DNA of 11,091 nucleotides from Erysipelotrichia bacterium (GTDB lineage Bacteria; Bacillota_I; Bacilli_A; Erysipelotrichales; Erysipelotrichaceae), in NCBI GenBank assembly GCA_009916335.1, contig SAAR01000093.1, positions 1-11,091 on the forward strand. The letters run 5' to 3'. Below the pieces are notes generated by a model that worked only from the letters and a program-made list of their open reading frames with translations, was not told the DNA's origin and ran no database searches. The translations under genes were made by a program, and so were the position numbers. Positions 1 through 6,875 of the stretch are shown in pieces (the stretch's first letter is position 1; every line of letters begins with the position of its first letter).

Positions 1-93
1 TTTAATAGATTAAAGACAACTTTAAAATATACATTAAATCAAATAAAGCCTAAAAAACGGAAGTTTCAGTAAAAACGGAAACTTCGTTGAAAT
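1..93 (+). other. Window edge: possible 3' tail of an upstream gene
   Basis: Frame 1 is open from base 1 to a TAA at 70-72 and would encode a basic 23-residue tail ending in KPKKRKFQ. Such a lysine-rich end looks like a real protein C-terminus. However, 23 open codons in AT-rich DNA can occur by chance, and no domain can be recognised. No other feature is supported here apart from the short inverted repeat at 60-85. Confidence 0.3.
60..85. repeat. 8-bp inverted repeat
   Basis: GAAGTTTC (60-67) and GAAACTTC (78-85) are perfect inverted arms with a 10-base loop. AAAAACGGAA also occurs twice here as a direct repeat. A run of seven T lies at 102-108, too far from the stem for a classic terminator. 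It may be a weak terminator of an upstream gene or a regulator site ahead of the promoter at 122-130. Confidence 0.35.
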
Positions 94-121
94 TTGAGCA
101 CTTTTTTTACTATCTCTTGTA

Positions 122-130
122 TGTTATACT
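122..130 (+). promoter_or_regulatory. Extended -10 promoter of the membrane protein-alr operon
   Basis: TGTTATACT is an extended -10 (TGnTATACT). No good -35 is seen at 17 bp, which is usual for extended -10 promoters. The start codon follows at 154. Confidence 0.5.
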
Positions 131-153
131 ATTTACACCAAAGGAGATTGATT

Positions 154-579
154 ATGAAAGTATATAATACAAAACATTTAAACAATAAACAGCGATTTCC
201 TATTGCGATTATCGCTGGACTTATCAGTGCTATTTTATGTGGTTTACTATTTGCCATTATTGAAATAATATTACCTTTACATATACCTTTGCTTTATGCT
301 GCGATGGCATATGGAGTATCTTATGCAGTGAAAACATACGGTAGAGGCGTACAAACAAAATTTACAGTTGTTGGTATCGTTGCGAGTATTTTATCCATTG
401 TATTTGGTTATGCATTTATTTACTTTATTTCCATGGGAGGAGAAACAATCCTTTCTCTGCCAACCTATTTAGAAATGGTTTTTGCTAGTATGTTAAGACT
501 AAACGTTCATGGCATCATTGAACTATTATGTGTTGCATACGCTATCTATATTGCATATTATAATTCAAGAATTATATAA
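154..579 (+). CDS. Small four-helix membrane protein, unknown function
   Basis: This is a 141-residue protein that I do not recognise as a named family. It has a short basic N-terminus (residues 1-15, with KHLNNKQR) and four hydrophobic segments at about 16-39, 44-61, 69-93 and 119-137, so it should be an integral membrane protein. No catalytic or metal-binding motif is visible. The ATG at 154 is chosen because AAGGAG (141-146) precedes it by 7 bases. An in-frame TTG at 94 lies upstream of the extended -10 box and cannot be the start. The stop codon overlaps the ribosome binding site of alr, 13 bases before its start, so the two genes are very likely co-transcribed. A shared role with alanine racemase is only an inference from this arrangement. 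Confidence 0.75.
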   Translation: MKVYNTKHLNNKQRFPIAIIAGLISAILCGLLFAIIEIILPLHIPLLYAAMAYGVSYAVKTYGRGVQTKFTVVGIVASILSIVFGYAFIYFISMGGETILSLPTYLEMVFASMLRLNVHGIIELLCVAYAIYIAYYNSRII

Positions 580-592
580 GGAGGCGTATTTT

Positions 593-1705
593 ATGTTTTA
601 TCGAAATACATGGGCAGAAATAGATTTAGATAAACTTGCACATAATATTAATGTTATTAAAGAACATACTAAAAAAGAGGTGTTTTGTGTAGTAAAAGCA
701 AATGCTTATGGACATGGTGATTTTCACATTGCTAGTGAAGCAATGAAGAATGGGTGTCAATATGTTGCTGTATCTTCCTTAGATGAAGCAATGGCATTAA
801 GAAAACAAGGCTATACGCAAGCTATTTTAATTTTAGGATATGTAAGTGTTGGTGATGTCCAAGTTGCGATTCAAGAAAAGATTACACTTACTGCGATTTC
901 TTATGAATGGGTATGTGAACTTTGCGACTATGATGTAGATTTAACAGGACTAAAAATACATTTAAAGGTAGATACAGGAATGAATCGTATCGGTATGAAA
1001 AAAGTGGATCAATTACAAGCAAGTTTGCGTATGCTTATAGATAAGCAGGTTAATGTAGAAGGTATTTATACTCACTATCACAGTGCAGATAATGATGATA
1101 AAAGTCTATGTCAGCGACAGCAACATTGGTTTTATCATGTTTTAGATAGTTTAGAGTATGATTTTAAATGGATTCATACTTGTAATTCAGATGCAAGTAT
1201 TTCCTTTCATGATGAAAGAAGTAATGCCGTTCGTGTAGGATTAGCATTATATGGTATTAAATCGGTTGATGTTAAGATAGATTTACAACCAATCTTATCT
1301 CTTTATACAAAAATTACTTGTATTAAAGAAGTAAAGAAGAATGAAACCATTGGCTATGGGGCGACATACCAATGCCATAAAGATGAAATTATTGCGACAA
1401 TACCGATTGGCTATGGAGATGGCTTTGTTCGTGCAAATCAAGGACGTTTTGTTTGTATTGATACACACCCTTATGAAATCGTTGGTCGTGTATGCATGGA
1501 TCAGTGTATGATTAAGGTAGATAAAATGTATCCTGTTGGTACGAAAGTAGAAATCATATCAGCGTATATTCCCATTACTCAAATGGCACATGAATTAAAA
1601 ATGATTCCTTATGAAGTATTATGTCTTTTAAGTGATCGCATTCCTCGTGTCTATTTAAAAGGTGGAGATGTCATTGATACGATTAATATAAGAATCCATG
1701 AATAA
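593..1705 (+). CDS. alr: Alanine racemase
   Basis: This cytoplasmic PLP enzyme interconverts L- and D-alanine, supplying D-Ala for peptidoglycan. The protein has 370 residues, normal for the family. An N-terminal TIM barrel carries the PLP lysine K35 in VVKANAYGHG. R132 in NRIGM is the conserved barrel arginine, and RVGLALYGI (214-222) is another family signature. The C-terminal beta domain has the second catalytic base Y255 in GYGATY, then PIGYGDG (271-277) and GRVCMDQCM (298-306). The ATG at 593 follows AAGGAGG (578-584). Translation from further upstream is unlikely because those codons lie inside the preceding gene in another frame. The gene is second in a two-gene operon and ends within its terminator hairpin. 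No racemase-inactivating change is seen. Confidence 0.97.
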   Translation: MFYRNTWAEIDLDKLAHNINVIKEHTKKEVFCVVKANAYGHGDFHIASEAMKNGCQYVAVSSLDEAMALRKQGYTQAILILGYVSVGDVQVAIQEKITLTAISYEWVCELCDYDVDLTGLKIHLKVDTGMNRIGMKKVDQLQASLRMLIDKQVNVEGIYTHYHSADNDDKSLCQRQQHWFYHVLDSLEYDFKWIHTCNSDASISFHDERSNAVRVGLALYGIKSVDVKIDLQPILSLYTKITCIKEVKKNETIGYGATYQCHKDEIIATIPIGYGDGFVRANQGRFVCIDTHPYEIVGRVCMDQCMIKVDKMYPVGTKVEIISAYIPITQMAHELKMIPYEVLCLLSDRIPRVYLKGGDVIDTINIRIHE

Positions 1706-1730
1706 ATCCCTTTGGGGATTTATTTGTTTA
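1701..1730 (+). terminator. Rho-independent terminator of alr
   Basis: Arms AATAAATCCC (1701-1710) and GGGATTTATT (1715-1724) form a perfect 10-bp stem with a 4-base loop, followed by TTGTTTA. The alr stop codon lies inside the left arm. Confidence 0.8.
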
Positions 1731-1752
1731 TCTAATTAAAATGTATTACAAT
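1724..1752 (+). promoter_or_regulatory. Promoter of the permease-lipoprotein operon
   Basis: TTGTTT (1724-1729), a 17-bp spacer and TACAAT (1747-1752) fit a SigA promoter. The -35 box is built from the T-tract of the alr terminator. The start codon is at 1771. Confidence 0.6.
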
Positions 1753-1770
1753 AGATAAAAGGAGATTTCT

Positions 1771-2964
1771 ATGAAAGATTTTATTAAAGAAAATAAAAAT
1801 CAATTACTTGTATGTACATATGTAATTGTTGTTGCGGTGATTATTTTAAACTTTAAGCTAGTGTTTTCTTTTACATCACAAATACTTAGCTTATTAAAAC
1901 CATTGTTTGTAGCAATTGCAATTGCCTTTGTATTAAATATTCCCATGAGCCGAATTGAAAGAAGTCTAAAGAAAATCATTAAGAAAGATAATTTCTTATA
2001 TCGTTTTATTCGTACTTTTTCAATTATTATAACTTTGATTTTGGCTGTTATTTTACTGTATTTACTACTTATCATCATCGTACCAAAAGTTAGTGAAAGT
2101 TTGCAGTTAGTATTTTCTCATTTTGGCGATTTAGTAAATGCGACTATCAATTCAATTAATGGTATTTTTAAAGACTTGAAAATAGATTTTAAATTACAAG
2201 ATATAGCGGCTGTTAAAGAAATACAAAATTTATCATGGAGTAGTGTATTTGAACAAACATTAAGTGTATTAAGTGGTGTTGCAGATGGCTTTATTTCTAA
2301 TGCAGTAGCCTTTACGAATGGCTTTTTAGAAGGCTTTCTAGCATTCTGTTTAAGTTTATATTTATTAGGGGGAAAAGAAGGTTTTATCTATCAAAGTAGA
2401 AAAGTGATTATTTCTATCTTTAGTGTTAAACGTTCTCAACGTATTTTCGATATAGGGAAACAAGCTAATTTCATCTTTACAAAATTTGTTGGTGGACAGT
2501 TAGTCGATTGTGCGATTAAGGGGATTATGTTCTATATCGTATTTAAATTGCTTAACTTCCCAATGCCAGAATTAAGTTCTGCGATTATTACAGTATGTAG
2601 TATTGTTCCTGTATTTGGACCAATGTTTGCAATGTTTATTGATTTCATTTTAATCTTTGCATTCTCACCAATGGCAGCCATTTGGTTCGTTATTATTTTC
2701 CAAGTGCTTTCTAATTTGGAAAGTCAAATCATTTATCCTAGAATTGTCGGTAAAAGCATTGGTCTACCTGGTATATGGGTATTGTTGTCTATTTTTGTAT
2801 TAGGTGGACAAATGGGAATTACAGGAATGATTTTAGCGGTTCCTATTACTGCTTTGCTATATACATTATTTACAGACTTTATCAATCATCGTTTACAAAA
2901 AAAGAATATTAGAATTGTTGAAGACAAAATCATGGAGGGGTATGAAGAAACATGCGAAGATTAA
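1771..2964 (+). CDS. AI-2E family (YdbI/YtvI-type) membrane transporter
   Basis: This 397-residue polytopic inner-membrane protein belongs to the AI-2E transporter/UPF0118 family, whose members are described as exporters or Na+/H+ antiporters. The substrate cannot be read from sequence. Hydrophobic segments lie at about 12-34, 39-56, 79-105, 177-200, 250-262, 267-297, 300-312 and 332-366. A soluble stretch sits between the third and fourth. Family hallmarks are GGQLVDCAIKG (241-251), SIVPVFGPM (277-285), and the C-terminal block with YPRIVGKSIGLPG (322-334) and VLGGQMGITGMILAVP (343-358). AAAAGGAGA precedes the ATG at 1771. The last 13 bases overlap the next gene, so the two should be translationally coupled. 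A regular promoter and terminator bracket the pair. Confidence 0.9.
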   Translation: MKDFIKENKNQLLVCTYVIVVAVIILNFKLVFSFTSQILSLLKPLFVAIAIAFVLNIPMSRIERSLKKIIKKDNFLYRFIRTFSIIITLILAVILLYLLLIIIVPKVSESLQLVFSHFGDLVNATINSINGIFKDLKIDFKLQDIAAVKEIQNLSWSSVFEQTLSVLSGVADGFISNAVAFTNGFLEGFLAFCLSLYLLGGKEGFIYQSRKVIISIFSVKRSQRIFDIGKQANFIFTKFVGGQLVDCAIKGIMFYIVFKLLNFPMPELSSAIITVCSIVPVFGPMFAMFIDFILIFAFSPMAAIWFVIIFQVLSNLESQIIYPRIVGKSIGLPGIWVLLSIFVLGGQMGITGMILAVPITALLYTLFTDFINHRLQKKNIRIVEDKIMEGYEETCED

Positions 2965-3566
2965 CAATGATTATTATGATGAGCTTTCTAATGCTTGTTG
3001 CAGGTTGTGCAAATGCTTCTAATAACAAAAAAGAAGGAAATAAGCAGAGTGAAAAAAATGTTTGCGATGTGGATTGTAATGATACAAAAGCAGATATGAG
3101 TGAATATGAAACGATGCAAAGTGAAGATCATGTATTTATTGAAATTAGTTTTGCGAAAGCGAATGAGCTATTAGAAGATAAAGCTTTTACAGGAATTATC
3201 TATTACGGTTATCCTGCTTGTCCTTGGTGTGTAGAGGCGGTTCCATTAATGAATGAAGTTGCTAAAAAGCATGATTTAAATATTTATTATGTAAATAAAA
3301 AAAGCCAAGATAGTATAGATCATCCTAAAGAGGAAGAAAAAGCTGTTGCTATTTTAGATGCTGCGTATGGATTAGATAAAGATGAGGAAAGTGGAAAACC
3401 TCATTTGTATGTACCTGAGGTTATTGTGGTGAAAAAGGGGAAAATCATTGCTCATAATTTAGGGACAATTAATGGGCATAATGCGAAAGAGCGAGAAATG
3501 AATGATGACGAAAAACGTGTTTTAAAAACAATTTATGAAAATATGTTTATTGAAATCTGCGAATAA
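2952..3566 (+). CDS. Thioredoxin-fold lipoprotein with CPWC motif
   Basis: This 204-residue protein is predicted to be a lipid-anchored extracellular thiol-disulfide protein. Residues 1-18 form a lipoprotein signal peptide with lipobox LVAGC, giving lipidated C19. A polar, low-complexity linker (20-60) follows and contains two further cysteines (C38, C42). The thioredoxin-like domain starts near 60. A beta strand leads into YYGYPACPWC, with redox pair C90/C93. PEVIVV carries P155 as the likely cis-proline strand. The fold resembles PedC/bacteriocin-accessory and TlpA-like proteins, but the closest family is not certain. GGAGGGG (2934-2940) lies upstream of the ATG at 2952. An ATG at 2942 is in another frame and soon stops. 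The gene overlaps the permease gene by 13 bases and ends at a terminator. Confidence 0.85.
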   Translation: MRRLTMIIMMSFLMLVAGCANASNNKKEGNKQSEKNVCDVDCNDTKADMSEYETMQSEDHVFIEISFAKANELLEDKAFTGIIYYGYPACPWCVEAVPLMNEVAKKHDLNIYYVNKKSQDSIDHPKEEEKAVAILDAAYGLDKDEESGKPHLYVPEVIVVKKGKIIAHNLGTINGHNAKEREMNDDEKRVLKTIYENMFIEICE

Positions 3567-3592
3567 AAAAGACCAACTGGTCTTTTTCTTTT
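3564..3592 (+). terminator. Terminator of the permease-lipoprotein operon
   Basis: AAAAAGACC (3566-3574) pairs with GGTCTTTTT (3579-3587) around a 4-base loop (AACT), followed by CTTTT. The A-rich left arm suggests it may also work on the other strand. Confidence 0.8.
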
Positions 3593-3600
3593 ATGAGGGA

Positions 3601-3622
3601 TACCATTATTTTCATAATGGTA
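3601..3622. repeat. 9-bp perfect hairpin
   Basis: TACCATTAT (3601-3609) and ATAATGGTA (3614-3622) are perfect arms with a TTTC loop, followed by TTATATTTTG. It may be a back-up terminator behind the lipoprotein gene. Confidence 0.55.
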
Positions 3623-3635
3623 TATTATATTTTGT

Positions 3636-3700
3636 TCAAGTTAGATAAGAATAAGAGAAATATAGGGTAGGGAAAAAAGTTAATTACTTATCTAACTTGA
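3636..3700. repeat. 14-bp perfect inverted repeat with purine-rich loop
   Basis: TCAAGTTAGATAAG (3636-3649) and CTTATCTAACTTGA (3687-3700) are exact reverse complements separated by 37 bases. The loop contains ATAGGGTAGGGAAA at 3662-3675. The same motif, with two changes, occupies the loop of the next inverted repeat exactly 120 bases further on. A perfect 14-bp match at this distance is unlikely by chance and suggests an RNA stem or a protein-binding pair. Confidence 0.65.
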
Positions 3701-3766
3701 GTATAGTATAGTTTATCTTTGTGAATATCCTGTGATGATTGCAAGAAAAGTGCAAAAAAAAGAAGC

Positions 3767-3810
3767 AAAGTGTAGTGGAAGATAGGAAAGGGAAATTGGT
3801 ACTACACTTT
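3767..3810. repeat. 10-bp perfect inverted repeat with purine-rich loop
   Basis: AAAGTGTAGT (3767-3776) and ACTACACTTT (3801-3810) are exact reverse complements around a 24-base loop. The loop holds ATAGGAAAGGGAAA (3782-3795), a 12/14 match to the motif in the loop at 3662-3675. The arms are unrelated in sequence to those of the first element, so what is shared is the layout and the loop motif. Confidence 0.6.
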
Positions 3811-3834
3811 ACTAATTAAATTATACTTGTACAA

Positions 3835-3853
3835 TGTGAACACTGTGTGAACA
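3835..3853. repeat. TGTGAACA direct repeat, 11-bp phase
   Basis: TGTGAACA occurs at 3835-3842 and again at 3846-3853, one helical turn apart. This spacing is typical of regulator half-sites on one DNA face. No known regulator can be named. Confidence 0.35.
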
Positions 3854-3905
3854 AAATGATTATTCTTGAATGAATTTGCACTTTTTTGTTTGAAAGTGAA
3901 TAAAA

Positions 3906-3921
3906 TTGTATCCGTTTTCAT
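3906..3921 (-). promoter_or_regulatory. CcpA catabolite-responsive element (cre)
   Basis: Read on the minus strand, ATGAAAACGGATACAA matches every defined position of the Gram-positive cre consensus WTGNNARCGNWWWCAW. CcpA with HPr-Ser-P binds such sites when preferred sugars are present. Lying upstream of nagA, it would repress amino-sugar use under glucose, as expected for this pathway. The site overlaps a -35-like TTTTCA. Confidence 0.7.
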
Positions 3922-3943
3922 TTTTCGTTTGAATTTATATAAA
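3915..3943 (+). promoter_or_regulatory. Candidate nagA promoter overlapping the cre site
   Basis: TTTTCA (3915-3920), a 17-bp spacer and TATAAA (3938-3943) form a moderate promoter whose -35 lies in the cre site, a classic repression layout. Alternatives are TATAAT at 4004-4009 with no convincing -35, and TTGCAC (3876-3881) with TAAAAT (3901-3906) at 19 bp. Confidence 0.4.
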
Positions 3944-4037
3944 AATTCTTGAAAAAGACAAAATTATTGGGCAAAAAGATAAGGATAAACACATAATAAG
4001 TAGTATAATAAATTTAGAAACAGGAGGAATTATTAAA

Positions 4038-5177
4038 ATGATTATACAAAGTAAAAAAGTTTGGATTAGTGGTCAGTTTGTCGCAGCACAGGTAGAAATT
4101 AAAAACGATAAAATTGTTGGAATTTATAATTATGGTGAAAAGCCCGTAGATACTGATTATGAAAACAAACGAATTGTTCCAGGGTTTATTGATATTCATA
4201 CTCATGGTGCGTATACATTTGATACAAATGATGCACATCCTGAAGGATTAAGAAACTGGATGAAGAATATTACTGATGAAGGGGTAACAGGAATTTGTCC
4301 AACAACAATTACACAAAGCAAAGAAGTGTTGACAAAAGCAGTGGCTAATGTCGCAAAAGTTGTAGAAGAAGGGTATGAAGGAGCTGAAATTTTAGGGATT
4401 CATTTTGAAGGTCCTTATTTAGATATGAAATATAAAGGTGCCCAGCCTGAACAATACATTGCAGTACCAACGGTGGAAGAATTTAAAGAATACCAAGAAG
4501 CTGCCAATGGCTTAATTAAAGTGATTACAATGGCTTGTGAAAAAGATGAAGATTTCAAATTAACACAATATTGTGCACAAAATGGAGTGCTTGTTAGTAT
4601 GGGACATTCTGCATCTACCTATGAAGAAGCAGTGATGGCAGTGGCTCATGGAGCACAAAGTATGACTCATGTTTTCAATGGTATGACACCATTCCATCAT
4701 AGAAATCCAGGTTTAGTAGGTGCCGCAATGCGTTTTAGAGATGTATTTGGAGAAGTAATCTGTGATGGTAATCACTCTAATGTGAACTCTTTAAATAATC
4801 TATTTATGGCAAAGGGTAGAGATTATACGATTATGATTACTGATGCATTAATGGCAAAAGGTTGTCCAATTGGTTCTAAGCATATCTTCGGTGGAAATGA
4901 AATTGAAATTTATCCAGATGGAAGTGCTCATTTAACGAGTACAAAAGGGTTAGCTGGTAGTACATTAAATGTAAATAAAGGTTTAAAAATCTTAGTTGAA
5001 GATGCAATGATACCTTTTGATTATGCAATTAACTCATGTACATTAAACCCTGCTAGAGCATTGCGTATTGATGATCGCAAAGGTAAGATTATGACAGGTT
5101 ATGATGCAGATATGGTTGTACTTGATGATAACTATGATGTATTACAAACCTATGCAAGAGGAGTTGCATGTAAATAG
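4038..5177 (+). CDS. nagA: N-acetylglucosamine-6-phosphate deacetylase
   Basis: This cytosolic amidohydrolase removes acetate from GlcNAc-6-P to give GlcN-6-P, linking chitin, mucin or cell-wall amino sugars to glycolysis and wall synthesis. The 379 residues match the usual size. The metal-dependent amidohydrolase barrel starts with PGFIDIHTHG (H54, H56). Metal ligand E124 sits in GIHFEGPYLD, followed by H190 in SMGHSAS and H211 with N214 in THVFNGMTP. Substrate residues lie in CDGNHSN (242-248), and the catalytic aspartate is D269 in ITDALMAKG. The C-terminal NPARALRIDDRKG...GYDADMVVLD closes the beta-sandwich. CAGGAGGAAT precedes the ATG. No nagB is adjacent in this window. The cre site upstream points to glucose repression. 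Confidence 0.96.
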   Translation: MIIQSKKVWISGQFVAAQVEIKNDKIVGIYNYGEKPVDTDYENKRIVPGFIDIHTHGAYTFDTNDAHPEGLRNWMKNITDEGVTGICPTTITQSKEVLTKAVANVAKVVEEGYEGAEILGIHFEGPYLDMKYKGAQPEQYIAVPTVEEFKEYQEAANGLIKVITMACEKDEDFKLTQYCAQNGVLVSMGHSASTYEEAVMAVAHGAQSMTHVFNGMTPFHHRNPGLVGAAMRFRDVFGEVICDGNHSNVNSLNNLFMAKGRDYTIMITDALMAKGCPIGSKHIFGGNEIEIYPDGSAHLTSTKGLAGSTLNVNKGLKILVEDAMIPFDYAINSCTLNPARALRIDDRKGKIMTGYDADMVVLDDNYDVLQTYARGVACK

Positions 5178-5183
5178 TTCGTT

Positions 5184-5213
5184 AGGAGTTTTCTTATAAA
5201 CTCCTTTCTTTTT
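5184..5213 (+). terminator. nagA terminator
   Basis: AGGAGTTT (5184-5191) and AAACTCCT (5198-5205) form a perfect 8-bp stem with a 6-base loop, followed by TTCTTTTT. Confidence 0.85.
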
Positions 5214-5228
5214 GCTTTCTATTGAGGG

Positions 5229-5234
5229 TATAAT
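5229..5234 (+). promoter_or_regulatory. Promoter -10 box of the epimerase gene
   Basis: A perfect TATAAT stands 20 bases before the start codon. The -35 is weak (TTCTTT at 5206-5211, 17 bp away, in the nagA terminator tail). It suggests transcription separate from nagA. Confidence 0.45.
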
Positions 5235-5253
5235 AATAAAAGAGGTGAACAAG

Positions 5254-6114
5254 ATGAAAATAGAAAATAAACGTTATTTAGTAGAGTTTTGTAAGGAAGG
5301 AGGAGAAATCACTAAGTTTTTAGATAAAAAAAGTAATATTCAGTATATGTATCAAGGGGATAGTTCTTATTGGAGTGGGAAAAATCCTACCTTGTTTCCA
5401 ATTGCTGGGAATACTTATGATGGAACATACCAAGCGAAAGGAAAAACCTATACTTTTAAAAATCATGGGTTAATTCGCTACGCAACTTTGGATTGTGTTG
5501 CACAAAGTGATGATAGTATTACTTTTTCTTTAAAAGCGAATGAGGAAACATTAAAATCATATCCATACTTATTTCATTATCAAATTACTTATACATTACA
5601 AGATAATAAGCTTACGATGGTATATCATATTAAAAATGAAGATGAAGAAGTAATGCCTTTTACGTTTGGTCTACACCCAGGGTTTAAAGCACCACTTTTT
5701 GAAAATGAAAAATATGAAGATTACACCCTTTCTTTTGAATGTGATGAAACAATGGAACAATTAATATTTGATGTGAATAAGCAAGAACCACATTATTATA
5801 AGCCAGTACAGATGAAACAGTTTACGTTAGATTATCATTTGATGGAAGAATATGCGACACTTATTTATCGTGGTTACTCTAGCTCTTATGTAACTTTACA
5901 GGGGAAAGAAAATCATGGGGTAAAGGTGAGCATTGCTGGTTATCCTTTGCTTGCATTGTGGTCGCCTACGAATGCACCGTTTATATGCATTGAACCTTGG
6001 TATTCACACGCTGATTTTGAAAAGACAGGAAAAGACTTCAAAGAGCGTGAAGGTATGATGCAATTAGCACCACAAAAGGAATTTACAACTTCTTATACAA
6101 TCGAAGTATTCTAA
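5254..6114 (+). CDS. Aldose 1-epimerase family protein, LacX-like
   Basis: This 286-residue galactose-mutarotase-fold protein should catalyse alpha/beta anomer interconversion of a sugar or sugar phosphate in the cytosol. The exact sugar is unknown. The LacX-type layout is visible: YWSGKNPTLFPIAG (39-52) near the N-terminus, then H71 in KNHGLIR, H141 in FGLHPGF and the likely catalytic base E247 in ICIEPWYS. A mutarotase needs two histidines and a glutamate, and all three are present. The ATG at 5254 has AGAGGTG six bases upstream. An in-frame start further up (5212) would lie within the nagA terminator tail and before the -10 box, so it is rejected. The gene has its own promoter and terminator and sits just behind nagA, suggesting a carbohydrate-use neighbourhood. 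Confidence 0.88.
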   Translation: MKIENKRYLVEFCKEGGEITKFLDKKSNIQYMYQGDSSYWSGKNPTLFPIAGNTYDGTYQAKGKTYTFKNHGLIRYATLDCVAQSDDSITFSLKANEETLKSYPYLFHYQITYTLQDNKLTMVYHIKNEDEEVMPFTFGLHPGFKAPLFENEKYEDYTLSFECDETMEQLIFDVNKQEPHYYKPVQMKQFTLDYHLMEEYATLIYRGYSSSYVTLQGKENHGVKVSIAGYPLLALWSPTNAPFICIEPWYSHADFEKTGKDFKEREGMMQLAPQKEFTTSYTIEVF

Positions 6115-6138
6115 ACACACACATCGTGTGTTTTTGTT
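6113..6138 (+). terminator. Epimerase terminator
   Basis: AAACACAC (6113-6120) pairs with GTGTGTTT (6126-6133) around ACATC, followed by TTGTTTG. The stem overlaps the gene's stop codon. Confidence 0.75.
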
Positions 6139-6170
6139 TGTAAAATCTTCAAATGGAAAAAAATTCCACT

Positions 6171-6200
6171 TTACTTCTATTTGCACTCTAGTATCATAAT
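6171..6200 (+). promoter_or_regulatory. Candidate promoter of the recombinase gene
   Basis: TTACTT (6171-6176), an 18-bp spacer and CATAAT (6195-6200) would start RNA just before the AGGAGGT site at 6210. An apparently better pair, TTGCAC (6181-6186) with TATAAC (6204-6209) at 17 bp, would start RNA at or beyond the ribosome binding site. It is less likely unless translation is leaderless. Confidence 0.35.
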
Positions 6201-6223
6201 TACTATAACAGGAGGTATTTATA

Positions 6224-6838
6224 ATGAGGTATGGTTATATTAGAGTATCCACTAAGGATCAAAATGAAGATCGTCAACGATTGGCGTTACAGGAGTACGA
6301 GATTGCTAAACGCAATCTTTTTATTGACAAACAAAGTGGAAAGGATTTTGATCGACCTGCCTATAAAGCGATGATCAAGAAATTAAAAGATGGAGATGAA
6401 CTATATATCAAAAGCATTGATCGTTTAGGTAGAAATTATAATGAAATTATCGAACAATGGCGTATTATTACCAAAGTAAAAAAAACATATATCAATGTTT
6501 TAGATATGCCACTTTTGTTAACAAAAAAAGAAGATGCCGATTTAACAGGTACATTTATTGCCGATTTAGTGTTACAGATTTTAAGCTATGTCGCACAAAC
6601 TGAAAGAGAGAATATTCGTCAGCGACAACAAGAGGGAATCGCCGCTGCGAAACTAAAAGGGGTTCGTTTTGGTCGCCCTTGTATTGTCATTCCTGAAAAC
6701 TTTGCGGTGATCAATAAGCAATATAAAAAAGGCATCATTAGTTCACGATATGCAGCTACTTATTTAGGCGTTTCACAGAATACTTTTCTACGTTGGTCGA
6801 AGAAGGCAAAGTATCGCAGAAACAAAAAGATCTCATAG
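6224..6838 (+). CDS. Small serine recombinase (resolvase/invertase family)
   Basis: This 204-residue site-specific DNA recombinase has the resolvase/invertase layout. The N-terminal catalytic domain (1-about 125) has the nucleophile S9 in YIRVSTKDQ and the arginine motif SIDRLGRNY, with R67 and R70 as active-site arginines. The long E-helix follows (about 115-140, with TERENIRQRQQEG and then GRP at 150-152). A C-terminal helix-turn-helix for site binding spans about 170-192 (SSRYAATYLGVSQNTFLRW). Length and domain order fit Tn3/Hin-type enzymes and exclude the large serine integrases and the IS607 type. AGGAGGT precedes the ATG. No transposase, terminal repeats or cargo lie around it, so it is an orphan whose target site is unknown. 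The protein appears intact. Confidence 0.93.
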   Translation: MRYGYIRVSTKDQNEDRQRLALQEYEIAKRNLFIDKQSGKDFDRPAYKAMIKKLKDGDELYIKSIDRLGRNYNEIIEQWRIITKVKKTYINVLDMPLLLTKKEDADLTGTFIADLVLQILSYVAQTERENIRQRQQEGIAAAKLKGVRFGRPCIVIPENFAVINKQYKKGIISSRYAATYLGVSQNTFLRWSKKAKYRRNKKIS

Positions 6839-6875
6839 GTATTTATTAATTAGAGATCGTATAAAAACAGAAAGA

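Larger units (their letters stand above)
3593..4037 (+). other. Gene-free structured region upstream of nagA
   Basis: No ORF of credible length lies in these 445 bases. In order they hold a 9-bp hairpin (3601-3622), a 14-bp inverted repeat with a 37-base loop (3636-3700), a 10-bp inverted repeat with a 24-base loop (3767-3810), an 11-bp-phased direct repeat (3835-3853), a cre site (3906-3921) and candidate promoters. This is far more structure than a plain promoter needs. Either a long structured leader of nagA or a separate small RNA gene could explain it. Confidence 0.6.

Noticed and set aside
94..153. Upstream TTG start for the first membrane protein
   Set aside because: It lies before the extended -10 box. 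The ATG at 154 has an AAGGAG at correct spacing.
1800..2078. Minus-strand 92-residue ORF
   Set aside because: Shadow of the AI-2E permease gene. Its composition reflects the reverse complement of membrane codons.
3593..4037. Known riboswitch or glmS ribozyme ahead of nagA
   Set aside because: I could not find the conserved core of glmS, T-box, purine, SAM or other riboswitches I know. The structure is inverted repeats with purine loops only.
6829..6858. GATCTC/GAGATC inverted repeat at the recombinase stop codon
   Set aside because: Six-base arms with an 18-base loop are expected by chance in this much sequence.
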